This document shows positions 25,227 to 36,290 of a DNA stretch of 64,000 nucleotides, in pieces; position 1 is the stretch's first letter; every line of letters starts with the position of its first letter. This DNA is from Datnioides undecimradiatus (Eukaryota; Chordata; Actinopteri; Lobotiformes; Datnioididae): positions 1,832,001-1,896,000 of the forward strand of contig WARS01000027.1 in the NCBI GenBank assembly GCA_008933995.1, written 5' to 3'. Made by a program: the position numbers and the translations under genes. Below the pieces are notes generated by a model, which was not told where the DNA came from, ran no database searches, and saw only the letters and a program-made list of their open reading frames with translations.

Positions 25227-27087
25227 CAGATGCAGATATAGCCTGACCAATGACATCGCCCGTTTCTAATCACATGGTTTTCTTAAAAAGCTGACACGAT
25301 GGATATGAAATGTGGAGATTAAACGTGTTTATGCATAAATAATCTTTGTTTTTGTTTACACTGGAGCTGCTGTTTCTCTGTTCCTGGCTTGCGAAGCTCT
25401 CTGTGACGTTCACTATGAGCTGTATAGATTAGTGATTGATCACCTCTTTGATGTTTAATCGCAGTGACACGTGTGATGAATTAGCGCCGCGGTGTAACGA
25501 GCTCCGCCGTGCGTCACGACGGCAGTTCTGTCGGGTGAAGTCGCACCTCTCCACCTCTTCTCGACTGTTGTTGTCATCGTTGATGGGTTGTGGGGCTGGT
25601 GCAGGTATTAATGAGCCGACGGTGGGTTTCAGACGTTTCTGCATACGGTTTATTGATAAATGAAGAAAAGCGATTTATGATCAGAATCAATGAAACTCCA
25701 ATTCAGAGGTCGTGTGATCCAAACGGACACATGCCGGACTCTGGACCTAGTCAACACCCCAACGTCATCTATACGTCAAGAAGTTGAACGCTGGATCCTA
25801 ACTGTAGCTCCTAGCATCATCTTTTTATCAATTTTAAACAACATAATCCAGTTTAACTCTCAAAAACAAATCATTTAACACAATTTTCATTTGTCTTTAG
25901 CAAAAACTAAACAAAGATTGGGAGGTCAGATCACTGAAGACAGTGTTTAGTGTTTGTGTGGATGTTGCATGTCGGCGGTGTGAGACACGCAGCACAGGAT
26001 GGGGCTGAAACGATCAGTTTTGCAGGATTTTGGCTGATTTGACTCAGAAACGATCAGAGAACATCACCAAAGTGTTTCTCAGGTCTTTGGAGCATCTTGC
26101 AGAAGCTCTGACCTCTGAGTACCAAACTTTCATCTGCTCCAGACTCTCAACCAGAGGCGACAGAGTCTTCAGAGTCAGGACCTCGAGGCTGTGCAACAAC
26201 CCGCCTGAGGGAGAAACATCTGCTGAGTTCTTCTCCTGAATCGACTTGAAGAAACTTTAAAACACGTCCAGAGTCCGTTTAGTTTTCTTCTGCAGCAGGA
26301 AATTAGTCTTTTTGGGCAGCTGCTCCGAGCGAAACATCAACTTTTTAAGAAAGGTGCCGGTGCCCCTCACCGTTGCTACTTTGCAGGAAACCAATCATAT
26401 ATCAAACAGGGTGGGATTGGTTGCCATGGCAACAAATAAAATGAGAGGAAGAGAAGGTCATCCCTGCACAAAGAGAAAGAAACCAATGGCAGGAAGAAGA
26501 AGAAATGCAGTGAACCAGGTCAGCTGAGGTCAACACTGACGACAACTTGAAAGTGATTGTTGGAACCTGTCAAGACGTTGTCATGGAAACAAAGCAACAT
26601 GCAGTGGTTAACAATACACAAATGCTCAGCAGATAATGATGATCTGTATGCAGCTGATGTCTACAGCAGGGTCAGTCTGTTGGTCTGAACCTGAGCCAGT
26701 TCTTCACCCACACTCGGTGTCCGGCTCCTGTTAGCGGCACAGAGCCGAGCTCCGAGCAAATGTTGACACCTGGAATCAGACCAAGACACTCGGGGCCGAC
26801 CCCGGTGCGTCATCGATCACGAGTCTGGCGCCAGTCCAACGGGCCTGGTGTTGCCAGGTTTACTGAAGGACACAATGGAGCGTCCTGCAACAGCAACACC
26901 AGGGTCTTCGATGGTTTCCAGGGTTATCTGACACCTTCTGCCTCCAGACCATCAAACACAACCAAGGTTCAACCATCTTCAGGCTCACACACACCTGAAT
27001 TAGTCAGTTAAGCCCTTTTATACCACAGTTTGAGCATGTTAAACGTGTAAAAGAGACAACTGACTTATTTCATATTATAAATAGAAG
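25227..27087. other. Intronic stretch, nothing recognised
   Basis: Open frames at 25429-25663 (both strands), 26030-26239 and 26760-27011 have no recognisable family. No RNA gene or named repeat is seen. Confidence 0.5.
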
Positions 27088-27260
27088 TGTCAAGATGGCG
27101 CCGTAATCATGTGTTACACCAGACGGTAACACGCCAACATGGCCGCCCTGCCGGCGCTGCATCCTGCAGGACAGGAAGTCCAGACTCAGCCGTTGTTCCC
27201 ACAGACTGTAAACAGCAGTGATGCTCCTGGTTAATCAGCTGTTCACACGCCAGCGTCTAC
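27088..27260 (+). repeat. Dispersed element, copy C1 (inverted partner at 41170-41340)
   Basis: Bases 27130-27243 are identical as reverse complement to 41198-41311 (114 of 114 by eye). Weaker similarity extends on both sides (gatggcgccgtaa against gatggctccgtaa). Non-coding and of unknown class; no terminal repeats found. Confidence 0.85.
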
Positions 27261-30200
27261 CCGGGTGTTTGTGTTTACGTCACTGCTGATGTGGGGTCAG
27301 GTGCTCTGAGCTAAATGCTAACCAGATATGTTATTGATTAGCGACAATCAATAAGTAATAAGTAATAAGTAGGCGAGAATATGACCTATTCACGATGATG
27401 GTGGAAAATAATGGAAACATGTTACTAACATCCTCCATGAGCTAATTTAATGCTAACCCAACAAAATGTCAGACATTTTACCAAAAAACAGGAAGAAAAC
27501 AACAAAACTCATCGTCTGTGAGCCGTGTCTGAACATTTGCATGGATTGAAACGTAATATTGTGCAGATATTCAACAGAATAAGTGAACACTCAGAGCTGC
27601 CGATGCTGCTGGAGGACACGAGCACCTTCTACTCTCAATTAAAATCAATCAGTTTGCCTTTTTTCAGTCTGAGCCAAAGTTTGTATGCATCAAACGTGCA
27701 TCTGTCTGTAGAACTATCTGCGTTTTCCACCTTCTGACTATTGTTCAGGACTAATTCTCAGTATTATCTCTGTTGTATTGTGTTGTTGTTGATGTCTGAA
27801 ACCCTGACAACCTCCTGTGTTTAAAGATTTATTCATATTCTTAGACAGTGTGTGCCATTTGACAGCTCTGGACTAGGTTTCAACACATGTCGGCGCCTTA
27901 AATCCTCAAACCGCCCTTTAGATGATGCCATAACTCAACTGTCATCCAGTTAAAACCACGCCTTTGACAAGCTGCCATGTTTTCACCGGACATCTTTGTC
28001 TGACCCGGCCTGGGCCGCCGCACCTTCAGCTCGGCCCGATAAAGCAGCTAATATCGGCGTAAAGGTCAGGGAGGGGAAGTAAATGTCAAACCTAATCTTT
28101 GCCAAAATAAGAGCTGCGACGCTTCGACTGGAAGTGAAATTCTAATGTGATGAATGAGTGTGGACAGGAAGGAAGTGTCTGACATATACAATATGGAGCC
28201 GCCGTGATCACATTAGCTTGTTTGGGCGCGGAGGAGGGTGGAAGTAAAGAAGAAAGAAATGCACCGCTGTGACACGGCTAATTGATCCTGGCAGGACAGG
28301 AGTGTAAAACACAAACAAAGACGGGAAGGAAACGGGACAGGGAGATGAGATACGACTGCTCCGATGCGATTCATTAACTCGCACGGGACAGACGGGAGCG
28401 TAAACACCGAATATGGACGCACAACACTTCATGTTATTCTGGGGAGGGTTGTAGGGAGAGTTTGAGGAGCGGGAGCCAAAATAGAAAGAAACAAACACCC
28501 AAATATAGATAAAATATACCTAAACTATGAAGTTTAACAGGATGAAAGTGAGTCCAAAGCTGTTGCCGGGCAACAACCAATGGGCCTTTTTGGTTGAATT
28601 GCCCTTTTTTGTGTGTGTTTAATGACCTGGAAGCATCTTTCAGCGGCCATGATGAGCGCCGGTCGAATTCGCTAAACGCTGTGAATACGCCGCGCCATCC
28701 CTCACGAGAGGAAAGGAGCCAGCGGCGTCCCACGATTCCTCACGGCAGCAACATTTAACGCAACGCACCATTGACCCGCGTCGATAGCATCAGCAATGGC
28801 ACAATCACTTATCTGAGTGTGAGTGCGGTTTTCCTCTGCTGTGTCGTCGTCTTTGCCTCCAGTCGTCATGAATTCTCCGACACATCGAGGTTTTTCTTGA
28901 CTAATCGGGCGCAACTGGATTTTCAGCCCTGGACACGGACACACATTAAAGCTGGAACGCCTCAGCTTCCTGAAGTGAGTCCACCAACAGGCCCACCTCG
29001 GGTTCATTCAGTCCGTCACACAGCGGTGACCACACAAACATCCATTCACTCATTCATTTACACTTTGCTTCGACTAATGCAGATTTTTCTTTGATAAGAG
29101 TGACGACATGATGAGGTTTGTCCCTCGTCAGCCTCCGTACACTGTGTTTTTCTTCTGTTAAAGCACAAACCAATCAAGTTCTGGTCAAGGTGAAGACCAG
29201 AACCTTCAGCCGCCAAGTAAACAAACAACCACCACCACCACAACCATCACCCCGCCGCAGTGAATCCACGTCATGCTCTACAGTGTGGCCTCACCTTGAC
29301 CCATCATGCTTGCCGTAGCTTTACCCGCACTCCTTTTCATTTCATTTATTTAGTTATTTTTACAACTGAGGGATCATAATCAACAGTTTCTTTGAGTTTT
29401 GCCTCCAAATAAAAGAGAATAAACATCATTTTGATCTCTTATCTTCATAAAACCCAATAAAAGCTGAATTATCCTTTTAATAAACACCAGTTTAACGTCC
29501 CCAGACTTTAATAATCTTTCACTTAAAACTTCCGCATGAACAAAAACATCCAGATTTCACTCTCTTCCATGTTTTCCTGTCACTTTCTTCTTCTGTGGTT
29601 ATTATAAAAGCAGCTTACAGGAGCTTTACTGCCAGCTAATGTCCTCAAACTCTCCCAAAAAGCTCCTCTGGGCCAAAGCTTCAGACTCTTTCACTTCATC
29701 GTCTGTTATTTCTACAAAGTCCAATTCAAGAAGATTAAATTTCAAGATATTTACTCAGTTTTAATGTTTCAGTGGAGGTTTGATTTGATTAAATGCGGTT
29801 GCAGACACCTCACCGCGCTAAAAATAAGCAGGATGAGGCGCCGCAGTTGGCAGCGAGTGTCAGCTCAAGGTGCAGCTCCCTGCTTTGATACCGCACTTCG
29901 CCGAGCATTAACTCATCTTTCCGCAGGAGCCTCCTCTCTCCATTTGACTAAATAAGCTTAAACTCTCAAAAGCACAAGTGTTTAATGTCTGAACACAGGC
30001 GGCTGCGCGAGGAAACCGACTGGAGGTTCAATTCCCAGACCTAATCACGCAAACATCCCCCTCCTGACACACGGGGAGGGAAGGAGCACGGCGTGCTTTC
30101 TTTGCCTGGTGCCGGCGCAAACTGATGAACCCGAACAGGCGATGGTGCGAAGGACAAAGATCTTGGCCGACTTCCCCCGAAAAACCGGGCAGCGTGGGAG

Positions 30201-30331
30201 GAGGAAGCTGTTTCTTCTTTGTGTAATTTGATCCAGCGGGGTGACGGGAAGTCAGCAGCGGGGTTTTTGTTTAATGAAGCCGGCGATTACCTGAACCACA
30301 ACACGGCGAAACAACAAAGACAGAGGAGAAC
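27261..30331. other. Intronic stretch adjoining exon 4, no second exon recognised
   Basis: Contains a short (agtaat)n run at 27343-27371 and an (ACC)n run at about 29230-29245. Open frames at 28208-28498, 28434-28733, 28702-29094 and 29764-29955 have no family resemblance and overlap across strands. GC content rises towards exon 4. Confidence 0.5.
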
Positions 30332-30350
30332 GGCGGCGGCGGCGGCGGCC
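30332..30350. repeat. trhde: (CGG)n run at the exon 4 donor
   Basis: Six CGG units on the plus strand, which is (GCC)n in the sense RNA. It starts 4 nt after the intron 4 donor GT, so the donor reads G|GTAAGGCCGCCGCC. Confidence 0.95.
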
Positions 30351-30354
30351 TTAC

Positions 30355-30481
30355 CTAGCTTGGGCAGCGAGTACTGAACTTTAAAGTAATCCTGGTAAAA
30401 TCCCAGAAGCCTCTTGGTGATGTGGAGAGCGTAGTCCCCCGCCCCGCTGGAAATGGCGTCAGGCCGAGCGTACAGACGGAT
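30355..30481 (-). CDS. trhde: TRH-degrading ectoenzyme, exon 4
   Basis: This 127-nt exon encodes 42 residues plus one nucleotide: IRLYARPDA at the start, then GDYALHITKRLL, FYQDYFKVQY and SLPKL at the end. It matches the vertebrate TRHDE segment just before the GAMEN loop (roughly human residues 353-394, from memory of the human protein). TRHDE is a type II membrane M1 zinc metallopeptidase that removes pyroglutamate from TRH outside the cell. The acceptor is ttttcag|ATC at 30483-30482 and the donor is ctag|gtaagg at 30354-30353. Exon 3 ends in phase 0 and this exon starts in phase 0. It ends in phase 1, and the next codon would start with G, as expected for the Asp after PKL. Skipping it would shift the frame. 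The 5' end is partially duplicated in the adjoining intron and a GCC run abuts the donor. Confidence 0.93.
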
Positions 30482-30507
30482 CTGAAAACACACAAAGACA
30501 CAGAGAG

Positions 30508-30970
30508 AAATGGAATCAGGCCGATTTTTAATAGAGATGGATCTAAAAACAGATACAGAGGGGAGGAAGTGGAATTAGTGCGACGCTCAGCTCTACGGAG
30601 GACAAACTGGAGCCACGCCAGGGTTTTTATGCAGAGACGGAAATTAAATTTGGCAGAGTTTACAATCGAATCCACGGCGGGAAACAGAACGGGGCTGAGT
30701 GTGAGTGAAAACGCTGCAGAGGAAAATAATACGATCAGGTTTAGAGTTCAAGCCCGCGGAGAGGCCGCGATCCAATCCAAGGGTTTGGTTTTTATTTTAT
30801 TTTATTTCTGTGTCCGAGCGCAGGCCGGCAGACAACAGAATCAGGCCGGCGTCGGCCCGGGCGAGCCCGCAGAGACAGGAAGTGAACCAGGTCGAGGTGG
30901 TGTTCGGGTCTCGGGATGATATAATAATGGAATCAGGCCGAGTTTTGGTTCAAACGTACAGCGGGGGAAG
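30508..30970 (-). repeat. trhde: Decayed tandem copies of the exon 4 acceptor and 5' end
   Basis: On the minus strand the exon begins CAG|ATCCGTCTGTAC then CTCGGCCTGACGCCATTTCC. At 30542 downwards a copy reads TAG|ATCCATCTCTAT, six extra bases, then TCGGCCTGATTCCATTTC, preceded by a pyrimidine tract (ctctgtatctgttttt). A further copy at about 30926-30960 keeps CTGTACG, a 12-nt insertion, then CTCGGCCTGATTCCATT. A weaker copy lies at about 30837-30860 and very weak ones may fill the space between. The copy at 30542 would encode I-H-L-Y-stop, against I-R-L-Y in the real exon. Confidence 0.7.
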
Positions 30971-31689
30971 TGGATTTGCAGCACATGTTGGGCTTTAGGT
31001 CTCCCCTCAGTGTGCTTCTCATTACTGTGCAGAACAAACGCCCCATTCATTTGCAGCCGCGCACGTGTCTCTGCATAATCCAGGCCGCTGGCTACAGCCG
31101 CGTGATTGGATCATTTCCTGTTTATCACGACTCCACGTTTGCTCGTGCATGTTGGAGAGTCACAACCTGTTGACTCTCGGGTCGCTTTGATCGTTTAAAA
31201 ATCACATTTTGTCAGTTTAATTTAAACTCTAAAAAGGTGTTTCAGTGCGTCGGTCTGTGACCAACACACACGGGAGCCGATCGGCAACACGCTCCAATCA
31301 ATAATCAATAGCAGGAGGTCACGTGACTGCTCCGCACCTATCAGGAAGCTGCTCTGGTGCAGTGACCTCGCTGGTGACCTCATTAACAGAGCGACTGGAT
31401 AACAGAGTGTGTGCGTGTGTGTGTGTGTCTGCTGGTTGGATGTTCGGGGGATTCAAACAGCAGATTTCTGCCGGTTTGCGGTCGCTTCGATTATTTGATC
31501 GAGGTCAGGATCTGTATTTAATGATGTAACACGCGGCGCCGTCTGTGTTTTACAGACGATTTCAGGTCGCGGGTCAACGTTTTCATAATTTATGGGCTGC
31601 GTGCAAAGAATTCAGAGATCAAAACACAAAAATCAGGACGGATCAAACGACGCTAGCAGCTCCGTCAGCCTGCACTGCGGCTAAGTGTT
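30971..31689. other. Intron 3 stretch, nothing recognised
   Basis: A short (TG)n is present at about 31409-31428. No exon, RNA gene or named repeat is recognised. Confidence 0.5.
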
Positions 31690-31735
31690 AGCTCTATGCT
31701 AACATGCTCACAATGACAATGCTAAAGTTCAGCAG
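31690..31735. repeat. gctaacatgctaac-family fragment
   Basis: The string atgctaacatgctcacaatg, followed by acaatgctaaagttcagcag, matches the 5' part of a very common percomorph interspersed repeat. Confidence 0.6.
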
Positions 31736-31784
31736 GGATGATCTCAGTCATTTATGTTCCTAAACCAACGTCTGACTCGTTTGT

Positions 31785-32060
31785 GGACTCCAGTTTGGCA
31801 TGCCAGGCGTCGGCCATCTTGGTTTTTGGAGCTAGCAGTGACCATATTTGGAAAACAGGCTTGCCACGCCTCTGACTGACAAGTAGCTACAATCCCACCA
31901 ATGTTTACCAACGTTGCTTTAGAGCATCTCCTGCTTTATCGTCCATTTTGTTCTGAATGGGACCAAAATTTACAAAGTGAATGACAAACTGTCTTAAAAA
32001 CACTAGAAACTAGCGACCGAGCCCTGAACTCATTGGGAAAATGTTTAAAATCAGGTTTAA
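31785..32060. repeat. Fish 'ggccatcttggtttttgg' interspersed repeat
   Basis: Ordered blocks ggccatcttggtttttggag, agtgaccatatttgg, gaatgggaccaaaatttaca, gaaactagcgaccgag and gaactcattgggaaaatgtt correspond to a well-known teleost repeat. Decayed, non-coding; I do not know the element class. Confidence 0.65.
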
Positions 32061-32174
32061 ATCAACTAAAAACTAAAGATTCTCATCAGCTGATAGAGTC
32101 GCCCCCCCCGGTGGCCATTAAAGCTTCACCTTTCAGACGTTGAAGCTACGTCCACTTCTACTCACAGTCTCCGG

Positions 32175-32310
32175 TTAGCGTGCTAACATTAGCTACTTAG
32201 CGCTAAAAATGGTTAAAGTCGACGGAAATGTGAATCATTTTGCAGGAATTTGTGTAAAACCAAAGCATTGGACACAATATTTTGACCTCATGATGGTGCA
32301 ACACCCGAGA
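32175..32310. repeat. gctaacatgctaac-family fragment
   Basis: tgctaacattagctacttag, then ttttgcaggaatttgtgtaa, aaccaaagcattggaca and attttgacctcatgatggtg match the middle of the same repeat family as at 24385 and 31690. After it, ttcagcctcagaggagcatg occurs twice (about 32326 and 32442), a local short duplication. Confidence 0.65.
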
Positions 32311-33979
32311 CTCATCGCCACGGTTCAGCCTCAGAGGAGCATGAACGTGTGCACTGGACTGAAAGACGCTGCGTCGCTCCAAACACATGAAAACTGTCAA
32401 GCTCATCGTGGGAAAGTCAAGATCGCCAAAGCCAGAAGGATTCAGCCTCAGAGGAGCATGAATGAGATCTGACCAGTAGTTGGCTGAGATGTTTGGAGCA
32501 ACTTGCCTCCTAAATACGTTGCTGTGCCTGGTTTGTGTTCAGAGACGATGTTTCTTTGAAAGGATGAAAGCCAATGCTTGTTTTCAGCGCTGGAGACGGT
32601 GAAAACTAAAGTTTCCGGTTGCGTCGGACTGCGGCAGCACAAGGGTTTGGAAAAGTTTTGGAGTTTTGGTAAAAAACAACAAATCCAGTGCTGCCGGTGC
32701 TGAAACAACCACAAAAACTTAAATATAAGTGAAAAAAGGTGTTGAAACATTTCCCATTATGACAGAAAACACAACAATCAGACTGAATTTAACATATTTG
32801 CTGTTGCAGATTAATGTGATTTTGAGGAGACATGGTGGTTTGGAGCAACTTTAACCCTAAATCTATCTTCAAATGTTTCTTTAAAGTTGTAAATGGACTC
32901 CTTCTCTGCAGTAAAACCCTTTTCATGGTGCTTTCTCAGCGCTTTACTTCACGCCTGACTCTGAAAACTCATTTAAAATAAAAAGTAATAAACAAAAACT
33001 TTGTAATGGAGGTGTTTTTTTGTTACCGCGGCATCAATCTGGCCGTCTCTTGTGAATCTGCAGCTCCGTTTCACTTCAGTGACTCCCGACTGATTCTCTG
33101 AACTGACAGACATCTGCTGCGCCGCGGTCTTTAACAGAAAATACGTTTCTGAGCTAAAAAAACAATTTGACGAGTTTGCAGGAGAAAATGAGCCTCAGCT
33201 GCTGCGGCGGCCTCATCCAACAGATACCTGAGCTAATCTCACTGTACAAGCTGCAGACAGAGACACCCTGTTAGCATCTGTTAGCATAGCAGAATAAGTT
33301 AGCATGTTTTAGCTGTTTATAGAGTCAGCAGTGCAGCTAAAACATGATTTTCCTCAAGGTAGCGCTACTGGGAGCTAGCCATTAGCATGACGTTGATAAA
33401 CGTTCAGCAGAAAAGTAGCCGTTGCTAGCCGCTAAGCTAGGCTAACTAGCAGGTCTGAGTGTATGTTTGGTTGTTCGGCAGCATTAGCTGCTGCACTGAA
33501 GAATATATCTAAATGAACTGGGCTGAGATCAGCGAACGCAACACGAGCAGCACCCACAGACGCCAACGAGGCGTTTAAGGAACATCTGTACATTTGATCG
33601 TCTATTGTTAATCAGTCTCAAGTTGTAATAAACTCAGTTTGTAGTACAGTGCATAAACAAATTATTGATATTAATTGATTGTACTGATGACATTTGTGTC
33701 TTCCTTCAGTGCAGTTATGATTATTGATGATGCTCAGTTTGTTTTGGCTGCATTACTCCTTTAATCTGTATCAAAGGCTTAAAAACTGGCTTTAAAATTA
33801 GTTTTTTTCAATTTATTTAAATCTAAAAATCCGCCGGCAGCTGTCAGATGAAGGTAATAGAGTAAAATGCAGAGTAACTGAGTAAATACACTGAGTTATT
33901 ATGTACGAACGGACTCTGAATGTGTGTTTTAATCAGCTGTGACTCCCCTGGAATGACTCACATTGAGCCTGTCCCATCT
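32311..33979. other. Intron 3 stretch with no recognised gene
   Basis: A gttagcatctgttagcatag tract lies near 33271 and further 'gctagc/gctaac' words follow to 33460, probably more decayed repeat. No exon or RNA gene is recognised. Confidence 0.5.
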
Positions 33980-34298
33980 GTGTGTGTGTGTGTGTGTATA
34001 ATTAACTGCTGTGTGTCACACACACACACGCACAGTCAGCTGACAGACATGAGGCTGGTGATGTCACTGATCAATATGCATGTATCAACTGTGCCTGAAC
34101 ACAGATATGTCTGTGTGTGTGTGTGTGTGTGTGTCGTCCTTCAGCTGACAGTGCGGTTGTTTCTCTCTCTGTGACAGTAAAACATCCAACACACACACAC
34201 ACACACACACACACACCTCATATCATTTTTCATATGAAGTCGGAAGCTGGTGGACACACACACCATGATGTAATGCTACTGTATCACTGCTGTCATTT

Positions 34299-34332
<34 letters not shown>
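33980..34332. repeat. Alternating (TG)n and (CA)n cluster
   Basis: TG at 33980-33998, CA at 34018-34030, TG at 34112-34134, CA at 34190-34217 and CA at 34302-34332. Adjacent TG/CA pairs are self-complementary. Confidence 0.95.
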
Positions 34333-34336
<4 letters not shown>

Positions 34337-34495
34337 TAAACAGTAACGTCCCAGTACTGTCACTCTGCTCTCTCCCTCAGTTTCACTTCCACTCTAATAA
34401 ATTCAGTTTTCACGCAGCTGTAAAAACACAGTGGGCTACAGTAACTCTGCACGCTGTCAGTGTGTTTGTGTCGCATTAAAGCTGATGATACACAG

Positions 34496-34560
34496 GAAGA
34501 GTCAGTGTGTGGAGATGTGTTGCTGTGACTCCAGAGTCTCTGCAGAGCACTGAAGGTGAT
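34496..34560 (+). repeat. Single copy of the 65-bp minisatellite unit
   Basis: gtcagtgtgtggagatgtgt, then tgctgtgactccagagtctc and tgcagagcactgaag match the unit arrayed at 59284-60016 and 41806-41935. The characteristic tail is absent. Confidence 0.85.
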
Positions 34561-34688
34561 CAGCACACACACTGATCAGCTGCAGGTTTAACCTTAAACC
34601 AACACGACTACTACGAGTCCTGCATTCAAAATCTACCCTAAAAGTGTCACGTTCAGTCATGTGACCTCCTGCAGCAGCGTGGGATGCT

Positions 34689-35045
34689 GGGAGTTGTTGT
34701 CTTCCTGTCAGCTGGGATTCCTTCAGTGTTGATGGTTCAGGAGGTTTTTACTGGGAGCTGAATTCTCCACAGAGGTCTCCTCCTCTCCAAAACAAACAGA
34801 GCCGCTGATTCAAACCCAGAGAAACACTGAATAAAGCAGTTCCACCTTAAAAACCACTGTTTCTCCCACGCAGAAATGTGTCTTACAGCTGATCCAGAGT
34901 CAGTTTATCAAGCTGCTGCTGACACACAGAAATGTGTCTTACAGCTGATCCAGAGTCAGTTTATCAAGCTGTTTATCAAGCTGACACACTGACACATGCA
35001 CAGAGAGGAGGCGGTGACGCCACAGACAGGAAGTGAAGCCGATCA
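34689..35045 (-). repeat. Dispersed element, copy B (inverted partner of 11778-12304)
   Basis: Bases 34689-34870 are the exact reverse complement of 12123-12304. The part to 35045 matches 11778-11955 with small indels, including an extra 12-bp repeat (tttatcaagctg) near 34970. The 167 bp present in copy A is missing here at the junction 34870/34871. Confidence 0.85.
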
Positions 35046-35164
35046 CAGAGCCTGATTCTCTGAGTCTCTGAGTCTGAACCTGATGAAACACCTGAAACAC
35101 AACTTCTGCACTGATAATCAATAACTATTGATCTGCTTCTTTATGATATACAGTTAATTTAAGT

Positions 35165-35360
35165 CCAGTGGTTTCCAATCCAAGGACTGGGCCCCTTCAG
35201 AGGGTCACCAGATAAAGCTTTAAGGGTCATCAGACGATTATTTAGAGACGAAAGAAGAAAAAATGACCAAATTTTAAACTTTTGACAGATTTTTTTTGTT
35301 TTGTTTTATTAAATATTGGATCATTTTGACCTGGAAACAGTTTTATTTGAAAAACAAGAA
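35165..35360. repeat. Fish interspersed repeat ('ggtcaccagataaa' type)
   Basis: agtggtttccaatccaagga, agagggtcaccagataaagc, gacgaaagaagaaaaaatga, aatattggatcattttgacc and ctggaaacag follow the order of a common teleost repeat. Degenerate and non-coding. Confidence 0.6.
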
Positions 35361-36058
35361 GAGGAAACGTCGCTGTGGTCGAGCCTCAAAGCGCTTTTGT
35401 ACCATAAAAAAAGCAGTTTCTGAAGCCACAAGCGTTGAAAACTGCTGCTTTAATCTTGTGCAGTGTGTTGTTTTCACACAGACGCTCATTGTTCAGGTTG
35501 TTTCCTCCGCCTCAGCTGAGGAGCAGTGATTAGGAGCCACAGAGCTGGAGCCTCAGCAACAGACCACAGTATATTAATAAATGCTAATACTGTGGTTAAT
35601 GTGAGAGCAGCGTCACTGTGCTGCCTCTCTCTCCTCCTGCTCGTCTCCACTCAGATTCCCGCAGCAGGAACCATTTTCAATAAAAATTCAAACTTTTAAA
35701 GCTCATCTCCTCTTATTCTGCTCATTCTCCTCCCTCCAGAACTCATCTCGGAGCGCGGCGGCCGCCTGAGTGAATATCAGCTCAGAAAGTGGAGGCTTTA
35801 TTGAAATCGCTGCCTCTGTCGGCGGACCGGCAGCGAGCTGCTGAATTGAGTGTCGTCTCCTGAGGATTCCCCCGAAAACGCCTCCAGTCATGTTCTCCCA
35901 GGTGAGGACGAGGAGGAACCGGGATGCATTACATTTTATCAATGGGGGTGCGGGCGCAGAGGGTGGAGGGTGTTGGTGTGACGCTCTCACTTCAAAAGCA
36001 TCATCGTGTTCGCATTCAGGTAGTGAAATACTGCAGCCGCGACCGCGCTAAAGCCATC
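35361..36058. other. Intron 3 stretch, nothing recognised
   Basis: Overlapping short frames on both strands, none with a recognisable family. Confidence 0.5.
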
Positions 36059-36290
36059 GCACGGTGGCTCAGCGGTTAGCGCCGTCGCCTCAACGGGAAC
36101 GAGGTCCCGGGTCTGAGCCCCGACCCGCCGACGTCGCCTGTTCCGGCCGTGTCTGCGTGGATTTGCAGCTCGCCGTGTAAAGACGTGCAGGTAAGCTGAG
36201 GTGGAAACTTTAAATTGCCACCCGGCGCCAGTGTGAGGTGGCGTTCATGTTTCCCGGCTCCGTGACGGACTGCAGGATTCGCTCCAGCTA
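36059..36290 (+). repeat. tRNA-related interspersed repeat (SINE-like), decayed
   Basis: The head carries an A-box-like segment (ggtggctcagcggttagcgc) and a B-box-like ggtctgagcccc in tRNA spacing. The body follows the common teleost repeat: gtgtctgcgtggatttgcag, aaagacgtgcaggtaagctg, aaactttaaattgcc, then gtgacggactgc and attcgctccagc. No tRNA clover leaf can be folded convincingly, so this is not a functional tRNA gene. Confidence 0.75.

Larger units (their letters stand above)
1..30354 (-). other. trhde: trhde intron 4 (partial, continues left of the window)
   Basis: This is the sequence downstream of exon 4 on the minus strand, beginning with the donor GT at 30354-30353. I looked on the minus strand for the expected next exon (the GAMEN substrate-binding motif) and the one after it (HEXXH zinc motif followed by WFGD) and saw no match, so the intron appears to exceed 30 kb. 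It contains simple repeats, two degenerate tandem arrays, decayed fish repeats and two dispersed elements whose inverted partners lie in intron 3; each is listed separately. Nothing else in it reads as protein coding. Whether the intron ends soon to the left is unknown. Confidence 0.75.

Noticed and set aside
26760-27011. 83-codon frame on the plus strand as a retroelement fragment
   Set aside because: No motif of reverse transcriptase, integrase or gag can be seen, so it is not annotated.
30422-30919. 165-codon open frame on the plus strand over exon 4
   Set aside because: It is antisense to a real TRHDE exon and continues through its intron; the minus-strand reading has splice sites and homology, this one has neither.
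36061-36130. Possible tRNA gene with A- and B-box-like sequences
   Set aside because: The arms do not pair as a tRNA and the downstream sequence follows a known fish interspersed repeat, so it is a tRNA-related repeat.
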